From Mesorhizobium sp. (GTDB taxonomy: Bacteria; Pseudomonadota; Alphaproteobacteria; Rhizobiales; Rhizobiaceae), in the NCBI GenBank assembly GCA_004017275.1, contig SAKE01000019.1:62001-126000 (forward strand): a stretch of 64,000 bases of DNA, given 5' to 3'. Positions 47,107 through 56,049 of the stretch are shown here, piece after piece. Numbering within the stretch: the stretch's first letter is position 1; every line of letters starts with the position of its first letter. The notes under the pieces were generated by a model. The model made no database searches. It was not told the origin of the DNA and worked only from the letters and a program-made list of their open reading frames with translations. The translations under genes were made by a program, and so were the position numbers.

Positions 47107-47265
47107 CGTCCTTCCTCGCCATCAACTGGCGGATAGCGCTCGGCCACCTTTTTCCAGCAATTAGTATACCGCAAATGTCCCTTGAGTTTCGTCGGAATGG
47201 GCGCCTTTTGCCGACGAATCTACGGGATCCGCGCCAAACGCCGTTGAAACTTAAACTTTCGGTTT
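47070..47265 (-). repeat. Aminotransferase promoter/5' region, right copy
   Basis: Diverged direct duplicate of 43124-43345, including the sigma-54-like element (47156-47171). It drives only the truncated aminotransferase fragment. Confidence 0.8.
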
Positions 47266-47762
47266 CACCGTTGCCTCAGTGCGGACAAAGGTATCGGTGA
47301 ATTGGACTTCACTGGTTTCGTGACGACAAGGCTATAGTATTGATCAATGCCCAAGCCTGCCTGCAGCAGTCCCTCCATGAAATCCTGATAGGCGGCCATA
47401 GAAGGAGATGCGACCCGCATCAGATAATCGACGCGCCCCCCAATTGCCCAGCAGTCCAGGATTTCCGGGATCTCTTGGATTGCAGTTTCGAAGTGTCGTT
47501 GGTCCTCAAGACGATGGCGATCCAGCACGACTTCTACCATCACAAAGATCATGCCGCCAATGAGGGCAGGACTCAGTCGCGCATAGAATCCCTCAATAAT
47601 CCCTGCGGCCTTGAGTGCTCGGAGCCGCTCCGAACAGGCCGACGCCGAAAGATGAACTCGTTTTGCAAGCTCACTTTTTGAAATCCGACCGTCTGCCTGA
47701 ATCTCGGAGAGAATCCGGACGTCCCAACTGTCGAGTTGCACGGGGTCGGGTTTCGACTTCAT
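47265..47762 (-). CDS. Lrp/AsnC-family transcriptional regulator
   Basis: A 165-residue regulator. The N-terminal helix-turn-helix is LDSWDVRILSEIQADGRISK, SELAKRVHLSASACSERLRA. The C-terminal RAM/AsnC ligand-binding domain contains IPEILDCWAIGGRVDYLMRV. It would sense an amino acid. Before the insertion of the TIR cassette it probably sat immediately upstream of the aminotransferase, which it may control. It resembles Lrp-type regulators near y4uB-like genes in other rhizobia (recollection). Confidence 0.9.
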   Translation of the reverse strand: MKSKPDPVQLDSWDVRILSEIQADGRISKSELAKRVHLSASACSERLRALKAAGIIEGFYARLSPALIGGMIFVMVEVVLDRHRLEDQRHFETAIQEIPEILDCWAIGGRVDYLMRVASPSMAAYQDFMEGLLQAGLGIDQYYSLVVTKPVKSNSPIPLSALRQR

Positions 47763-47774
47763 AACCTGTTGCTC

Positions 47775-48242
47775 TCAAGCAGCGATGACAGCGCCTTGTG
47801 CGCCGATCAATTCTATCCATCTTGAATGACCGAATGTAGTAGTGGAACGCATCCGTTCTCGGTCCGAAATGTGCCAGAATGGGGTACGACAATCAGCTGA
47901 GGGAGAGCGATCCGCTGAGAAAAGCTGCAGAAGTACTTTGGCTATCGCCCCGACGCCTAACGGGGCAATGATGCCGCTGGAGAGAATAGTCGGCGGCGGC
48001 GAAGACCTCCTAATAAATAGATACCCCATTTTCTTGAATCTCCGCTGCCGTACTTGATAGACGTGCGACAGCATTCGAGCCTCGATCGCGTGGACGGCAT
48101 ACTCAATGCAGTATTCAGTGGCACATTCAGCTATTGGGGTGAATTGAAGGCCTTGCTCGTCCGGCTCGCGGAGGCGCAAGGCACCGCAAATGCCGCTCGT
48201 CTCACGGCAATTTGACGCTGGAGTCTGGCCGAAATCGCCCAA
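47775..48242 (-). CDS. Hypothetical protein, doubtful
   Basis: A 155-residue open frame lies between the Lrp gene and the fumarase-like gene on the same strand, starting nine bases after the fumarase stop. I recognise no domain (it includes SSGIIAPLGVGAIAKVLLQL), and no ribosome site is evident. It may be spurious. Confidence 0.25.
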   Translation of the reverse strand: MGDFGQTPASNCRETSGICGALRLREPDEQGLQFTPIAECATEYCIEYAVHAIEARMLSHVYQVRQRRFKKMGYLFIRRSSPPPTILSSGIIAPLGVGAIAKVLLQLFSADRSPSADCRTPFWHISDRERMRSTTTFGHSRWIELIGAQGAVIAA

Positions 48243-48251
48243 CGGAAAGAC

Positions 48252-49796
48252 TCAAACGCCAATGTTGCGTGCGATGCTGTCGGCCGCCATACGCTTACGC
48301 CACTCAAGAGGCCCGGAATTGTGAATGGAGTTTCCCTCAACATCGACGGCCATGATAACAGGCATGTCCTGCACATCGAATTCATAGATGGCTTCCATGC
48401 CCAGGTCTTCAAAGGCAACGATCCGCGCCGCCTTAATCGATTTTGAGATCAGGTACGCAGCGCCACCCACTGCAGCAAGGTATGGCGTTTTGTGTCTTAC
48501 AATCGAGGCGATGGCCGCCGGTCCCCTCTCCGCTTTGCCCACCATCGCGAAAAGGCCGGTTTCGGCGAGCACCTTGTCCGTAAAATCGTCCAAGCGGCTG
48601 GAGGTTGTTGGACCGGCGGGTCCAACGATCTCATTTCTCGCTGCCCGGACGGGACCGACGTAGTAGATCACGCGTCCCCGCAGATCGACTGGAAGCGGCT
48701 TGCCGGCATCGATCAGTTCGACCATTCGCTTGTGGGCAGCGTCACGGCCCGTCAGCATCTTTCCAGACAGCAGGAGCGTTTCACCGCAGCGCCACGATGC
48801 CGTCTCTTCCTTCGTCAGCGTATCTAAATTGACCCGCCGGACGCCGGCTGGGTTCAATTCGTCGGCTCCGATGTCGGGCCATTCGCGCAAATCGGGCGGC
48901 TGGAGGCTGATGGGTCCAGAGCCGTCCAAAGTAAACTTCAGGTGCCGGTTGGCGGCGCATTGCGGGATGAGCGCCACAGGCTTGGACGCTGCATGAGTAG
49001 GATAGGTCGCAACCTTGACGTCAACGACTGTCGTCAGACCACCAAGGCCTTGGGCGCCGATACCAAGCGCGTTGATCCGCTCATAAAGCTCAATCCGCAG
49101 CCCCTCCTCTGCGCTTGACGCCCCCCTTGCGATCAGTTCCGCCATATCGATGGGCTCGTTCATGGCCTCCTTGGCCAGCAGCATCGCCTTTTCAGCGCTA
49201 CCACCGATGCCGACAGAGATCAGTCCAGGTGGACACCACCCGCTGCCAAGGGTCGAAACGGTATTGACCACCCAGTCGGAAACGGAGGCGCTGGGATTGA
49301 GGGTGGTAAAACGTGCCTTGTTCTCCGACCCGCCGCCTTTTGCGGCGATGGTGACCTCAATCTGGTTACCTTGCACCAGGTCGACATGGACAACTGCCGG
49401 CGTGTTGTCGCGGGTGTTGACCCGTCTGGCGAGGGGATCCGCAACGATCGATGCCCGAAGGGGATTGTCCGGATCGAGATAGGCTTGACGTACGCCCTCA
49501 TTCACAAGATCAGCGAAACTGGCCGTTGACTTAATGCGGGCATCCATGCCGACCTTTGCGAAGACAACCACAACTCCGGTGTCCTGACAAATCGGGCGCC
49601 GCCCAAAGGCCGCCATGCGGGAGTTCAGCAGAATCTGACCTATGGCATTCTTCGCCGACGGGCTCTGTTCTCGCGTGTATGCGTGAGAAAGAGACCGGAT
49701 ATAATCTGGAGGATGATAGTACGAGATGTACTGAAGAGCGTCGGCGACGCTTCTTGTGATGTCCTTGCCAGCGATGGTCCGTGTTCTATTTCCCAC
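48252..49796 (-). CDS. Class I fumarase-type hydratase, probable mesaconase
   Basis: A 514-residue iron-sulfur hydratase of the two-domain class I fumarase type. The three cluster cysteines are visible: Cys70 in RRPICQDTG, Cys188 in GSGWCPPG and Cys280 in LIPQCAANRHLKF. The C-terminal domain has YYVGPVRAARNEIVGPAGPT, the substrate-binding region. Some members are fumarases; others (mesaconases) hydrate mesaconate to citramalate. The neighbouring methylaspartate ammonia-lyase, CoA-transferase and CitE-like genes favour mesaconase. It starts six bases after the ALDH stop, so the two are co-transcribed. Confidence 0.85.
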   Translation of the reverse strand: MGNRTRTIAGKDITRSVADALQYISYYHPPDYIRSLSHAYTREQSPSAKNAIGQILLNSRMAAFGRRPICQDTGVVVVFAKVGMDARIKSTASFADLVNEGVRQAYLDPDNPLRASIVADPLARRVNTRDNTPAVVHVDLVQGNQIEVTIAAKGGGSENKARFTTLNPSASVSDWVVNTVSTLGSGWCPPGLISVGIGGSAEKAMLLAKEAMNEPIDMAELIARGASSAEEGLRIELYERINALGIGAQGLGGLTTVVDVKVATYPTHAASKPVALIPQCAANRHLKFTLDGSGPISLQPPDLREWPDIGADELNPAGVRRVNLDTLTKEETASWRCGETLLLSGKMLTGRDAAHKRMVELIDAGKPLPVDLRGRVIYYVGPVRAARNEIVGPAGPTTSSRLDDFTDKVLAETGLFAMVGKAERGPAAIASIVRHKTPYLAAVGGAAYLISKSIKAARIVAFEDLGMEAIYEFDVQDMPVIMAVDVEGNSIHNSGPLEWRKRMAADSIARNIGV

Positions 49797-49802
49797 CGGA
49801 TT

Positions 49803-51236
49803 TTATCCAAATGACCCGAGGCCATTCACCATTTTCAGAATCTGGAAGCTTCGCACCCCCTGCTCGCCGCCTTCATATCCATAGCCGCTTTGCTTGACTC
49901 CTCCATAAGGGGCATCAGCGGAAACCCCTTTCAGGTAATTCACACTAACAGCGCCCGCAGAAAGACCGCCCACAAGCCTCTGTTGCGTATCGGCCGCGCC
50001 AGTAAACAAGTAGGCGGCCAGACCGTACTCCGTGGCGTTGGCTTCATCGATCGCCTCTTCGATCGTATCGAAAGGAGCCACGCTGAGAATTGGTCCGAAC
50101 GGCTCTTCATGAAGCACTCTCGCTTCCTTCGGTACGCCAGTCAGGATGGTTGGCGGCCAGTAAAACCCCGGTCGGTCAAGGGGGGTGCCACCGGTCTCGA
50201 TTTGGGCGCCGCCCTCTACCGCATCTTTGGTCAGGCGTTGCATGGCCTCGATTCGCCGCGCGTTTGCCATGGGACCCATCTGCGTTGCAGGGTCATCCGG
50301 TGGACCGATCCTGATTTTTCGGACCGCCTCCGTCATCCGGAACAGGAATTCCTCATAGCGGGATCGGGCGACAAGAATCCTGCTGGGCGCATTACAACTC
50401 TGGCCCGCGCACTCGAATTTGTATTCCGAAATAGCCGGTATCGCCGTTGCCAGGTCGGCATCTTCGCACACAATAACCGGGGAATGTCCACCGAGCTCAA
50501 GGATGCAGCGCTGCAGATTATTCGCGGCCAGTGTGGCCAGCTGTTTCCCAACAGCGGTCGACCCCGTGAACGTCAAGACTTTGACAATTGGCGAACTGAG
50601 CAGATGCCGTGATATATGCACAGGAACACCGAACACCAGGTTGACCACGCCTTCCGGTATCCCTGCTTGACGCAAAGATTCCACGATATGGACAGCCACG
50701 CTTGGCGTCTCTTCGGCCCCTTTGAGGATCACCGGGCAGCCTGCCGCCAGCGCGGGGGCGAGCTTGCGGGCGATGAGAACGGCTGGATAGTTCCACGGCG
50801 TAAAGGCAGCGACGACACCGAGGGCCTCCGGCACGATCATCCTGTTCGGACCCAACGGAATCGGGGTCGACAACTCATCGGCATGCCGGCCATTCCATTC
50901 CAGCGTTTCGACTGCGCGCGCGTACTCTCCTGTTGCTTCGGCAATCGTCTTTCCCTGTTCGGACGACAGGTCCCTGGCTGCGGCGCCAGCTTTCTCTGCC
51001 AGAATGCTGGCGGCAGAGACGAGTATCTCGCCACGCTCTTTGGCGGGTCGTGAGGACCACGCCTTGCGGCTGCGTTCTGCCGAAGCAAGAGCTTCATCCA
51101 AGTCTGAAACCGTAGCCGAGGCCACTGAGGCAAATACCTTCTCCGTCGCCGGGTTGATCACCGGCAAAGTGGCTCGGCTACCACCGGCTCGCCATTTGCC
51201 ATTAATGAAGAGCTCGTAACTCTTGGCGTCGGACAT
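49803..51236 (-). CDS. NAD(P)-dependent aldehyde dehydrogenase, y4uC-like
   Basis: A 477-residue aldehyde dehydrogenase: ELFINGKWRAGG start, VVAAFTPWNYPAVLIARKLA in the cofactor fold, LELGGHSPVIV with the general-base Glu, and ECAGQSCNAPSRI with the catalytic Cys. The end is YGGVKQSGYGYEGGEQGVRS. I choose ATG 51236 (MSDAKSYELF), preceded by TGGAG; an upstream ATG at 51266 is open. The substrate is probably a semialdehyde. In pNGR234a a similar gene (y4uC) adjoins the aminotransferase y4uB. Here it is in the methylaspartate cluster, six bases before the hydratase. Confidence 0.9.
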   Translation of the reverse strand: MSDAKSYELFINGKWRAGGSRATLPVINPATEKVFASVASATVSDLDEALASAERSRKAWSSRPAKERGEILVSAASILAEKAGAAARDLSSEQGKTIAEATGEYARAVETLEWNGRHADELSTPIPLGPNRMIVPEALGVVAAFTPWNYPAVLIARKLAPALAAGCPVILKGAEETPSVAVHIVESLRQAGIPEGVVNLVFGVPVHISRHLLSSPIVKVLTFTGSTAVGKQLATLAANNLQRCILELGGHSPVIVCEDADLATAIPAISEYKFECAGQSCNAPSRILVARSRYEEFLFRMTEAVRKIRIGPPDDPATQMGPMANARRIEAMQRLTKDAVEGGAQIETGGTPLDRPGFYWPPTILTGVPKEARVLHEEPFGPILSVAPFDTIEEAIDEANATEYGLAAYLFTGAADTQQRLVGGLSAGAVSVNYLKGVSADAPYGGVKQSGYGYEGGEQGVRSFQILKMVNGLGSFG

Positions 51237-51431
51237 CGCGGGCTCCACTTGACTGAATTCTTGCATACGAGCGCAGTTTCGATATCGAAACTGCTGAACT
51301 CGCTTGAGCCAGTTTCATCGCGATGGTCGCGGCGGGTCAAATATCGAATATTGCCGAAATCCATCTGGAATCCAGATCGGGCTGGTCCTAATGGCCGCAA
51401 AAGATCATGCCCAGCTTTAAAGGTTAGTTTG

Positions 51432-52385
51432 TCAGGTCGCCTCAGGCGCCACCGCTGCCCAGCTCCGGATTTCAATCAATTCTCGAGCGACCTTCGGAAT
51501 GAGCGTGCGGACTGCGGACACGGCGGCGGAACGCTCATCTTTCGGGTTTACAGCAAGCACAACGGAGCGGGTAATCACCGGATCCACGATCTTGACCGTA
51601 CGGACCAGACCCTGAGAGGCTTCTTTCTGAACCGCAGACGCGGCGAGAATAGAATGCGCTTTCCCCTCTACGACCATGTTGATGATCGTTGAAAGCGAGT
51701 CCACTTCAAACCTGACGTCCAGCGCGCAACCGTGCTGTGCGACGACGTCAGCCACCGAACGCCTGACATTGTTATTGCGCATGGGAACCGCCAGGGGGAA
51801 TGCATGCAGGTCGGCCAGAGATATCGCATCTTCGAATGGCGGCTCACCCGACGGTACCACCAGACAAAGGTTTTCGCGCGCTATCACCGTCATTCGGCCT
51901 ACGCTATCCGCAGTGCGGTAGAGTACCGCCAGATTGAAGCGTCCAGCAGCCATCCACTCCTCCAGCGGTCCCGTCATACCCTCGACCATCTTGAGGGAGA
52001 CCCTGGGCAGTTCGTTTCTCACCGACTCAAGCAGGGGGCCGCTCAGGACGCGGGCAGCTCCAGACGGAATGCCAATCGTCACCTCCCCGGCGGGGGAAGC
52101 AGCTGTGTTGGTCAATTCCACCTCGGTAAGTCGAATTTCTTTAAGAATCGCCCGAGCGCGTTCGAGCAGTTTGGCTCCTGACGCCGTCACGCTCACACCG
52201 GTCCTGTCGCGTATCAGCAGTTGAGTGCCGAAGGCTTCCTCCAGTTGACGCACATGCAGGCTCAGCGCACTCTGGGCAACATTAAGGAAGCCAGCGGCCT
52301 TCGTGAAACTGCCTGCTTCGACCACACCGACGAAGTATCTTAACTGCCTGATTTCCACGAGTACCCATCCGAGAGCGGACTGCAA
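51432..52385 (-). CDS. LysR-family transcriptional regulator
   Basis: A regulator of about 317 residues, or 308 if GTG 52358 is used (MEIRQLRYFVGVVEAGSF, the usual LysR start). The N-terminal helix-turn-helix is SFTKAAGFLNVAQSALSLHV, RQLEEAFGTQLLIR. The C-terminal effector-binding domain is full length. It is embedded in, and co-directional with, the methylaspartate cluster, so it probably controls these genes in response to a pathway acid. Confidence 0.93.
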   Translation of the reverse strand: MQSALGWVLVEIRQLRYFVGVVEAGSFTKAAGFLNVAQSALSLHVRQLEEAFGTQLLIRDRTGVSVTASGAKLLERARAILKEIRLTEVELTNTAASPAGEVTIGIPSGAARVLSGPLLESVRNELPRVSLKMVEGMTGPLEEWMAAGRFNLAVLYRTADSVGRMTVIARENLCLVVPSGEPPFEDAISLADLHAFPLAVPMRNNNVRRSVADVVAQHGCALDVRFEVDSLSTIINMVVEGKAHSILAASAVQKEASQGLVRTVKIVDPVITRSVVLAVNPKDERSAAVSAVRTLIPKVARELIEIRSWAAVAPEAT

Positions 52386-52493
52386 TTAGTTTAATCTATC
52401 TCGAAATGCGATGGCGCGACAGCAATAATTGTGCCGAGTTGCATAACTCCTAGCCGTAGGGTCGCTCCAGTTTGGTAACCAACCTCTGAGGCC

Positions 52494-53405
52494 TCAGACG
52501 CCCAACCCGGCGCCCGGATCCGTGGCGATGATATCTCGGGCCCTTTGGATAACCGGTGGATCGACCATCCTTCCGTCCAGGGCGAACGCGCCTATGCCCT
52601 GCGCCGTCGCATCTTTCTCCGCCGCGAGGACACGACGGGCCCATTCGAGTTCCTGTGGGCTTGGCGAAAAAGCGTCATTGAATATGGCAACCTGGTTTGG
52701 ATGGATCGCCAAAGCTCCGGCAAAGCCGAGCCGCCGTGCACGCTCCGCAGCCTCACGAAGTTTGTGAGTGTCAGAGAACGCGCCAATGCTTCCTATGAAG
52801 CCCAGCGGGAGCAACCCCGCCGCACGGGCGGCAAAAAGAACAGAAAGGTTTGGCGTCAAGAGAAGATCAAGTTCTGGGGCGCCGCCAACAGCGGCACTAA
52901 AGTCTTCAGGGCCAAGGGCCATTGCGACCATCCTGGGATGTGACGAGGCAATGGCCGATAGCTCTTGCAAGGCACCTGGGGTCTCGATTTGGGCAAGAAA
53001 CCGGATACATCCCAACGGAAGATTTCTTTCTCGTTCGAGTTCCGATACCGCATTCGCGATCTCAGCTACCCACGCTGCCGAATCCACTTTCGGAAGAACA
53101 AGTGCATCAACGCCCGCCATCACGGCTGCGTCGAGATCGGCCGCCAAGGCTCGCAAACCGCGATTCACGCGAACTAAAACAGAAGCGCCCCTGCGGCCCA
53201 CCTTTGCCACGGATGCACCAAGCTGGCGCCGTGACTCACCTTTTTGATCCTGGGGAACGGAGTCCTCTAGGTCGAGTATGATGCCATCTGCCCCGCGCTC
53301 ATGAGCCGCCTCCACAAAACGCGGAACATGAGAAGGAACGAAGAGCAGAGATCTCCATCGGCGAATGGACATCGGGCTTTCAACGGCCGGAATGGTGCCC
53401 TTCAT
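52494..53405 (-). CDS. CitE/HpcH-family lyase, probable citramalyl-CoA (or malyl-CoA) lyase
   Basis: A 303-residue TIM-barrel protein: RSLLFVPSHVPRFVEAAHER start, GIILDLEDSVPQDQK, LVRVNRG, the Mg-binding Glu in AQIETPGALQEL and the acidic pair in ALGPEDFSAAVGG. CitE-like enzymes cleave or form CoA thioesters of malate or citramalate. With mesaconase and a CoA-transferase next to it, cleavage of citramalyl-CoA to acetyl-CoA and pyruvate is the simplest role. The start is ATG 53405, with an alternative at 53372. Confidence 0.85.
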   Translation of the reverse strand: MKGTIPAVESPMSIRRWRSLLFVPSHVPRFVEAAHERGADGIILDLEDSVPQDQKGESRRQLGASVAKVGRRGASVLVRVNRGLRALAADLDAAVMAGVDALVLPKVDSAAWVAEIANAVSELERERNLPLGCIRFLAQIETPGALQELSAIASSHPRMVAMALGPEDFSAAVGGAPELDLLLTPNLSVLFAARAAGLLPLGFIGSIGAFSDTHKLREAAERARRLGFAGALAIHPNQVAIFNDAFSPSPQELEWARRVLAAEKDATAQGIGAFALDGRMVDPPVIQRARDIIATDPGAGLGV

Positions 53406-53541
53406 GAAGTCGCCTCTGGTGCCGGTTTTAGCGCGGGCTGTGTCAGTGAGCTGGCTGGGCGGCCGTGGGACTGGAAAGGGTTAGGAGTAGGCATGCACTC
53501 TGTGGGTCGCAACCGCGCCCCCTTCCCGACAAGGCGCGCGC

Positions 53542-54711
53542 TCACGCTGACGCAGCTCGTTCGCGCAAACGTCCCAGAACCTCCTCGCGGACAGCCTCGG
53601 TATGAGCTCCAAGAGCCGGAACGGGGCGCAGCAAAGGGCGCTCAGAGTTGAAGATCGCCGCCGGCGCTATCGCCTCGATGGTTCCTTCGGGTGTTCCGAC
53701 CTGCACCTTGCGAATGTGTGGGTGCTTTGAAACATCCGCGACTTCGTTCAGTCGGCCATATGCCAACCCGGCCGCCTCAAGCTCCTGCATTGCTTCGTGG
53801 CATAACAGTTCGGAAAACCGCTGTTCGATGATCTCATCAAGTTGCGCACGGTGACCGAGGCGCTCCATATTATCGGCGAAACCAGGTGTGCGTATAAGCC
53901 CCGGCTGCTTCAGGAACTTCTCGCAGAAATTCACCCATTCACGGTCATTCTGAACCGAAAAGATGACCTCTTTGCCGTCGGCACAGCGATAGGCGCCATA
54001 CGGCGCGAGCGACGGGTGTTTTACGCCCGCGCGAACCGTGTGATAGCCGCCGTATTCGTTTTGAAGAACCGGCACGTTCATCCAGTCGGCGACGGCATCG
54101 AACAGTGACACCTGAATGCTGGTCCCGTCGCCGGTGACCTCGCGGTGATACAGCGCCTGAAGAATGGCACTGTGCGCTGTCATGCCTGCCGAGATGTCGC
54201 AAACCGACACACCCACACGGGCGGGTCCCTGTTGCGTCCCGGTGATCGCACACAGACCAGTTTCGGCCTGGACGATGAGATCATAAGCCTTCAAGTGGGA
54301 ATACGGCCCCTGCTCCCCGAAACCAGAGATATCGCAGGTGATCAGCCGCGGAAAACGTCGACGCAGATCCGCAGACCCGAAACCCAATTTTTCGATACTG
54401 CCCGGCTTTAGATTTTGGATCAAAACGTCGGCACCGGCAATGAGCGTATCCAGGACGGCACGATCCGCCTCAGATCTCAGGTCCAGACAGACTGACTCCT
54501 TACCCCGGTTGAGCCAGACGAAGTAAGCGCTCTGACCCCGCACCAACTTGTCGTAATTTCTGGCAAAATCCCCTTCGGGCCTCTCGATCTTGATCACCCG
54601 GGCGCCGGCATCAGCAAGGCGAGACGAAGCGTAAGGCGCAGCAACCGCCTGCTCCACGGCAACGACGGTGATCCCCTCAAGAGACTTCTGCATGCGACAC
54701 CGTGTTTTCAT
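53542..54711 (-). CDS. Class III CoA-transferase (CaiB/BaiF family)
   Basis: A 389-residue CoA-transferase: LEGITVVAVEQAVAAPYASS start, WLNRGKESVCLDLRSEADRA, VLIQNLKPGSIEKLGF, and the catalytic Asp in YSHLKAYDLIVQAETG. Family members move CoA between carboxylic acids. By context the acceptor is citramalate or mesaconate and the donor succinyl-CoA. ATG 54711 overlaps the stop of the ammonia-lyase gene (ATGA), indicating coupling; ATG 54693 is an alternative. No defect is seen. Confidence 0.88.
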   Translation of the reverse strand: MKTRCRMQKSLEGITVVAVEQAVAAPYASSRLADAGARVIKIERPEGDFARNYDKLVRGQSAYFVWLNRGKESVCLDLRSEADRAVLDTLIAGADVLIQNLKPGSIEKLGFGSADLRRRFPRLITCDISGFGEQGPYSHLKAYDLIVQAETGLCAITGTQQGPARVGVSVCDISAGMTAHSAILQALYHREVTGDGTSIQVSLFDAVADWMNVPVLQNEYGGYHTVRAGVKHPSLAPYGAYRCADGKEVIFSVQNDREWVNFCEKFLKQPGLIRTPGFADNMERLGHRAQLDEIIEQRFSELLCHEAMQELEAAGLAYGRLNEVADVSKHPHIRKVQVGTPEGTIEAIAPAAIFNSERPLLRPVPALGAHTEAVREEVLGRLRERAASA

Positions 54712-55961
54712 CCAACGTTTTCGTTTTGAATTCGACGACGGTTCAGCATAGCCAGCAACCGATTTTGTTCGTTCCCAACTATTGAGAATGCCTCGTCGAC
54801 ACCCATTCCAGGCTTCGCAAGCATCATGTCTGCCTGGGTCGCCACCGATATGTGGACAGAAGCTTGGGCAGAGAGATCTGTCTCGGTACAGCTTCCTCCA
54901 ACGTACGCGCCTACCTTGTTCTCCTTGCACAGGAGCACGGCATGTGCCGTGTCAGCCAATGAACCGACATCGGGCGTCTTGATCTGGACAAGATGCGCGG
55001 CCCTCGCTTCGGCAAAGAGCCGAATATCCTCGAGCGTGTTGCACCTCTCGTCCACGACAATCCGAGCGCTGGATCCCCGGTCATCCAGAATCGATACTAT
55101 CCGGGCGTAGTTATCAATTTGCGCTTGCGTGGAACCAAAATCCGCGGGGCACTCAACGTTAAGCGTGACACCCGGAACGGTATCGGCGACCCCGCAGATA
55201 AAGTCGGCGATCCGTTGCGGGTCCAAGCCAATTTCTAGTCCTATCCAGCCGTACACATCGAAATGCAGCACCGGATCGTAACCCTGGCGGCCGATTTGGC
55301 GCGTGCGCTTTGCAACCCACTTCACAAGCTCCATGAAGGTCTGGCCGCCCACCCCGAATTTCTGCCGTGAATTGATCAGGCCGTGGGGGAGAACATCCAC
55401 ACCCTTCAGAATCATCTTGTCAACGTTGATTTCGCGAGCATCGCCGCTTTGGCAGTAAATCGGGACCGCGCACGTCGGCAGCGGCAGATCGAATTCATTA
55501 CATATTACCTCTGCCATCGTACTGTGGTGGAGATGGGCCGCGGCGCGGAGCAGCGCCTGGCTGACGCCATACTCAAGCGCGAGAGGCAGCCGCTTATGTT
55601 CAAAGGGCTCGAAAACCTTTGCACAGGCATCAACGAAACGAGACGCATCGACGTCGAGCAGCCGGGGCGCCACAACGCCTGACGTCAAATCCGCGGTTTG
55701 AGCGGCTTCAAACAACGGATCGCGCCCGCCCGCACCAGAGTATTGGACGCTCATCATATCGCCCCAGACAACTGTATCGTCGCTGAGGACAAGCCCCACG
55801 CTGAGCGAAGATGCCGGAACGCGAATGGAGGTGAACCCCGTCGTCATCGGTCTGCCAACATAGATGAAACCGTCTTGGATTGCTCCGGCGCCGATGGCGG
55901 CTTGGTCGTCATAGAAGAACGCGCCATTTCCGGGCGCGAGCAGGACGTCTCTGATCTGCAC
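54708..55961 (-). CDS. Methylaspartate ammonia-lyase
   Basis: About 417 residues, the normal length for 3-methylaspartase, which converts (2S,3S)-3-methylaspartate to mesaconate plus ammonia. Seen: GAFFYDDQAAIGAGAIQDGF near the start, DPVLHFDVYGWIGLEIG, LNVECPADFGS, RIVVDERCNT, and the catalytic lysine in LVQIKTPDVGS, followed by GGSCTETDLSAQ and LAKPGMGVDEAF. GTG 55961 gives the family length; the frame is open upstream, antisense to IS66 debris, without homology. It is the first gene of the cluster. Glutamate mutase, which normally supplies methylaspartate, is not in this window. Confidence 0.9.
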   Translation of the reverse strand: MQIRDVLLAPGNGAFFYDDQAAIGAGAIQDGFIYVGRPMTTGFTSIRVPASSLSVGLVLSDDTVVWGDMMSVQYSGAGGRDPLFEAAQTADLTSGVVAPRLLDVDASRFVDACAKVFEPFEHKRLPLALEYGVSQALLRAAAHLHHSTMAEVICNEFDLPLPTCAVPIYCQSGDAREINVDKMILKGVDVLPHGLINSRQKFGVGGQTFMELVKWVAKRTRQIGRQGYDPVLHFDVYGWIGLEIGLDPQRIADFICGVADTVPGVTLNVECPADFGSTQAQIDNYARIVSILDDRGSSARIVVDERCNTLEDIRLFAEARAAHLVQIKTPDVGSLADTAHAVLLCKENKVGAYVGGSCTETDLSAQASVHISVATQADMMLAKPGMGVDEAFSIVGNEQNRLLAMLNRRRIQNENVG

Positions 55962-56014
55962 TTCGCTTCGCTCAATGTATTCTAGAGGGCCACTCGGTGC
56001 GCGATTATGCGCCA

Positions 56015-56033
56015 CTTGGCATTGAGTTAGCCA
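56015..56033. promoter_or_regulatory. Inverted repeat upstream of the methylaspartate cluster
   Basis: The plus strand TTGGC-ATTGAGTTA-GCCAA is a perfect five-base inverted repeat, about 60 bases upstream of the GTG start. It could be a LysR-type site. The minus strand also reads TGGCTAACTCAATGCC, with GG and GC spaced as in sigma-54 promoters. Neither reading is secure. Confidence 0.3.
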
Positions 56034-56049
56034 ATATAATGTTCTGGAC

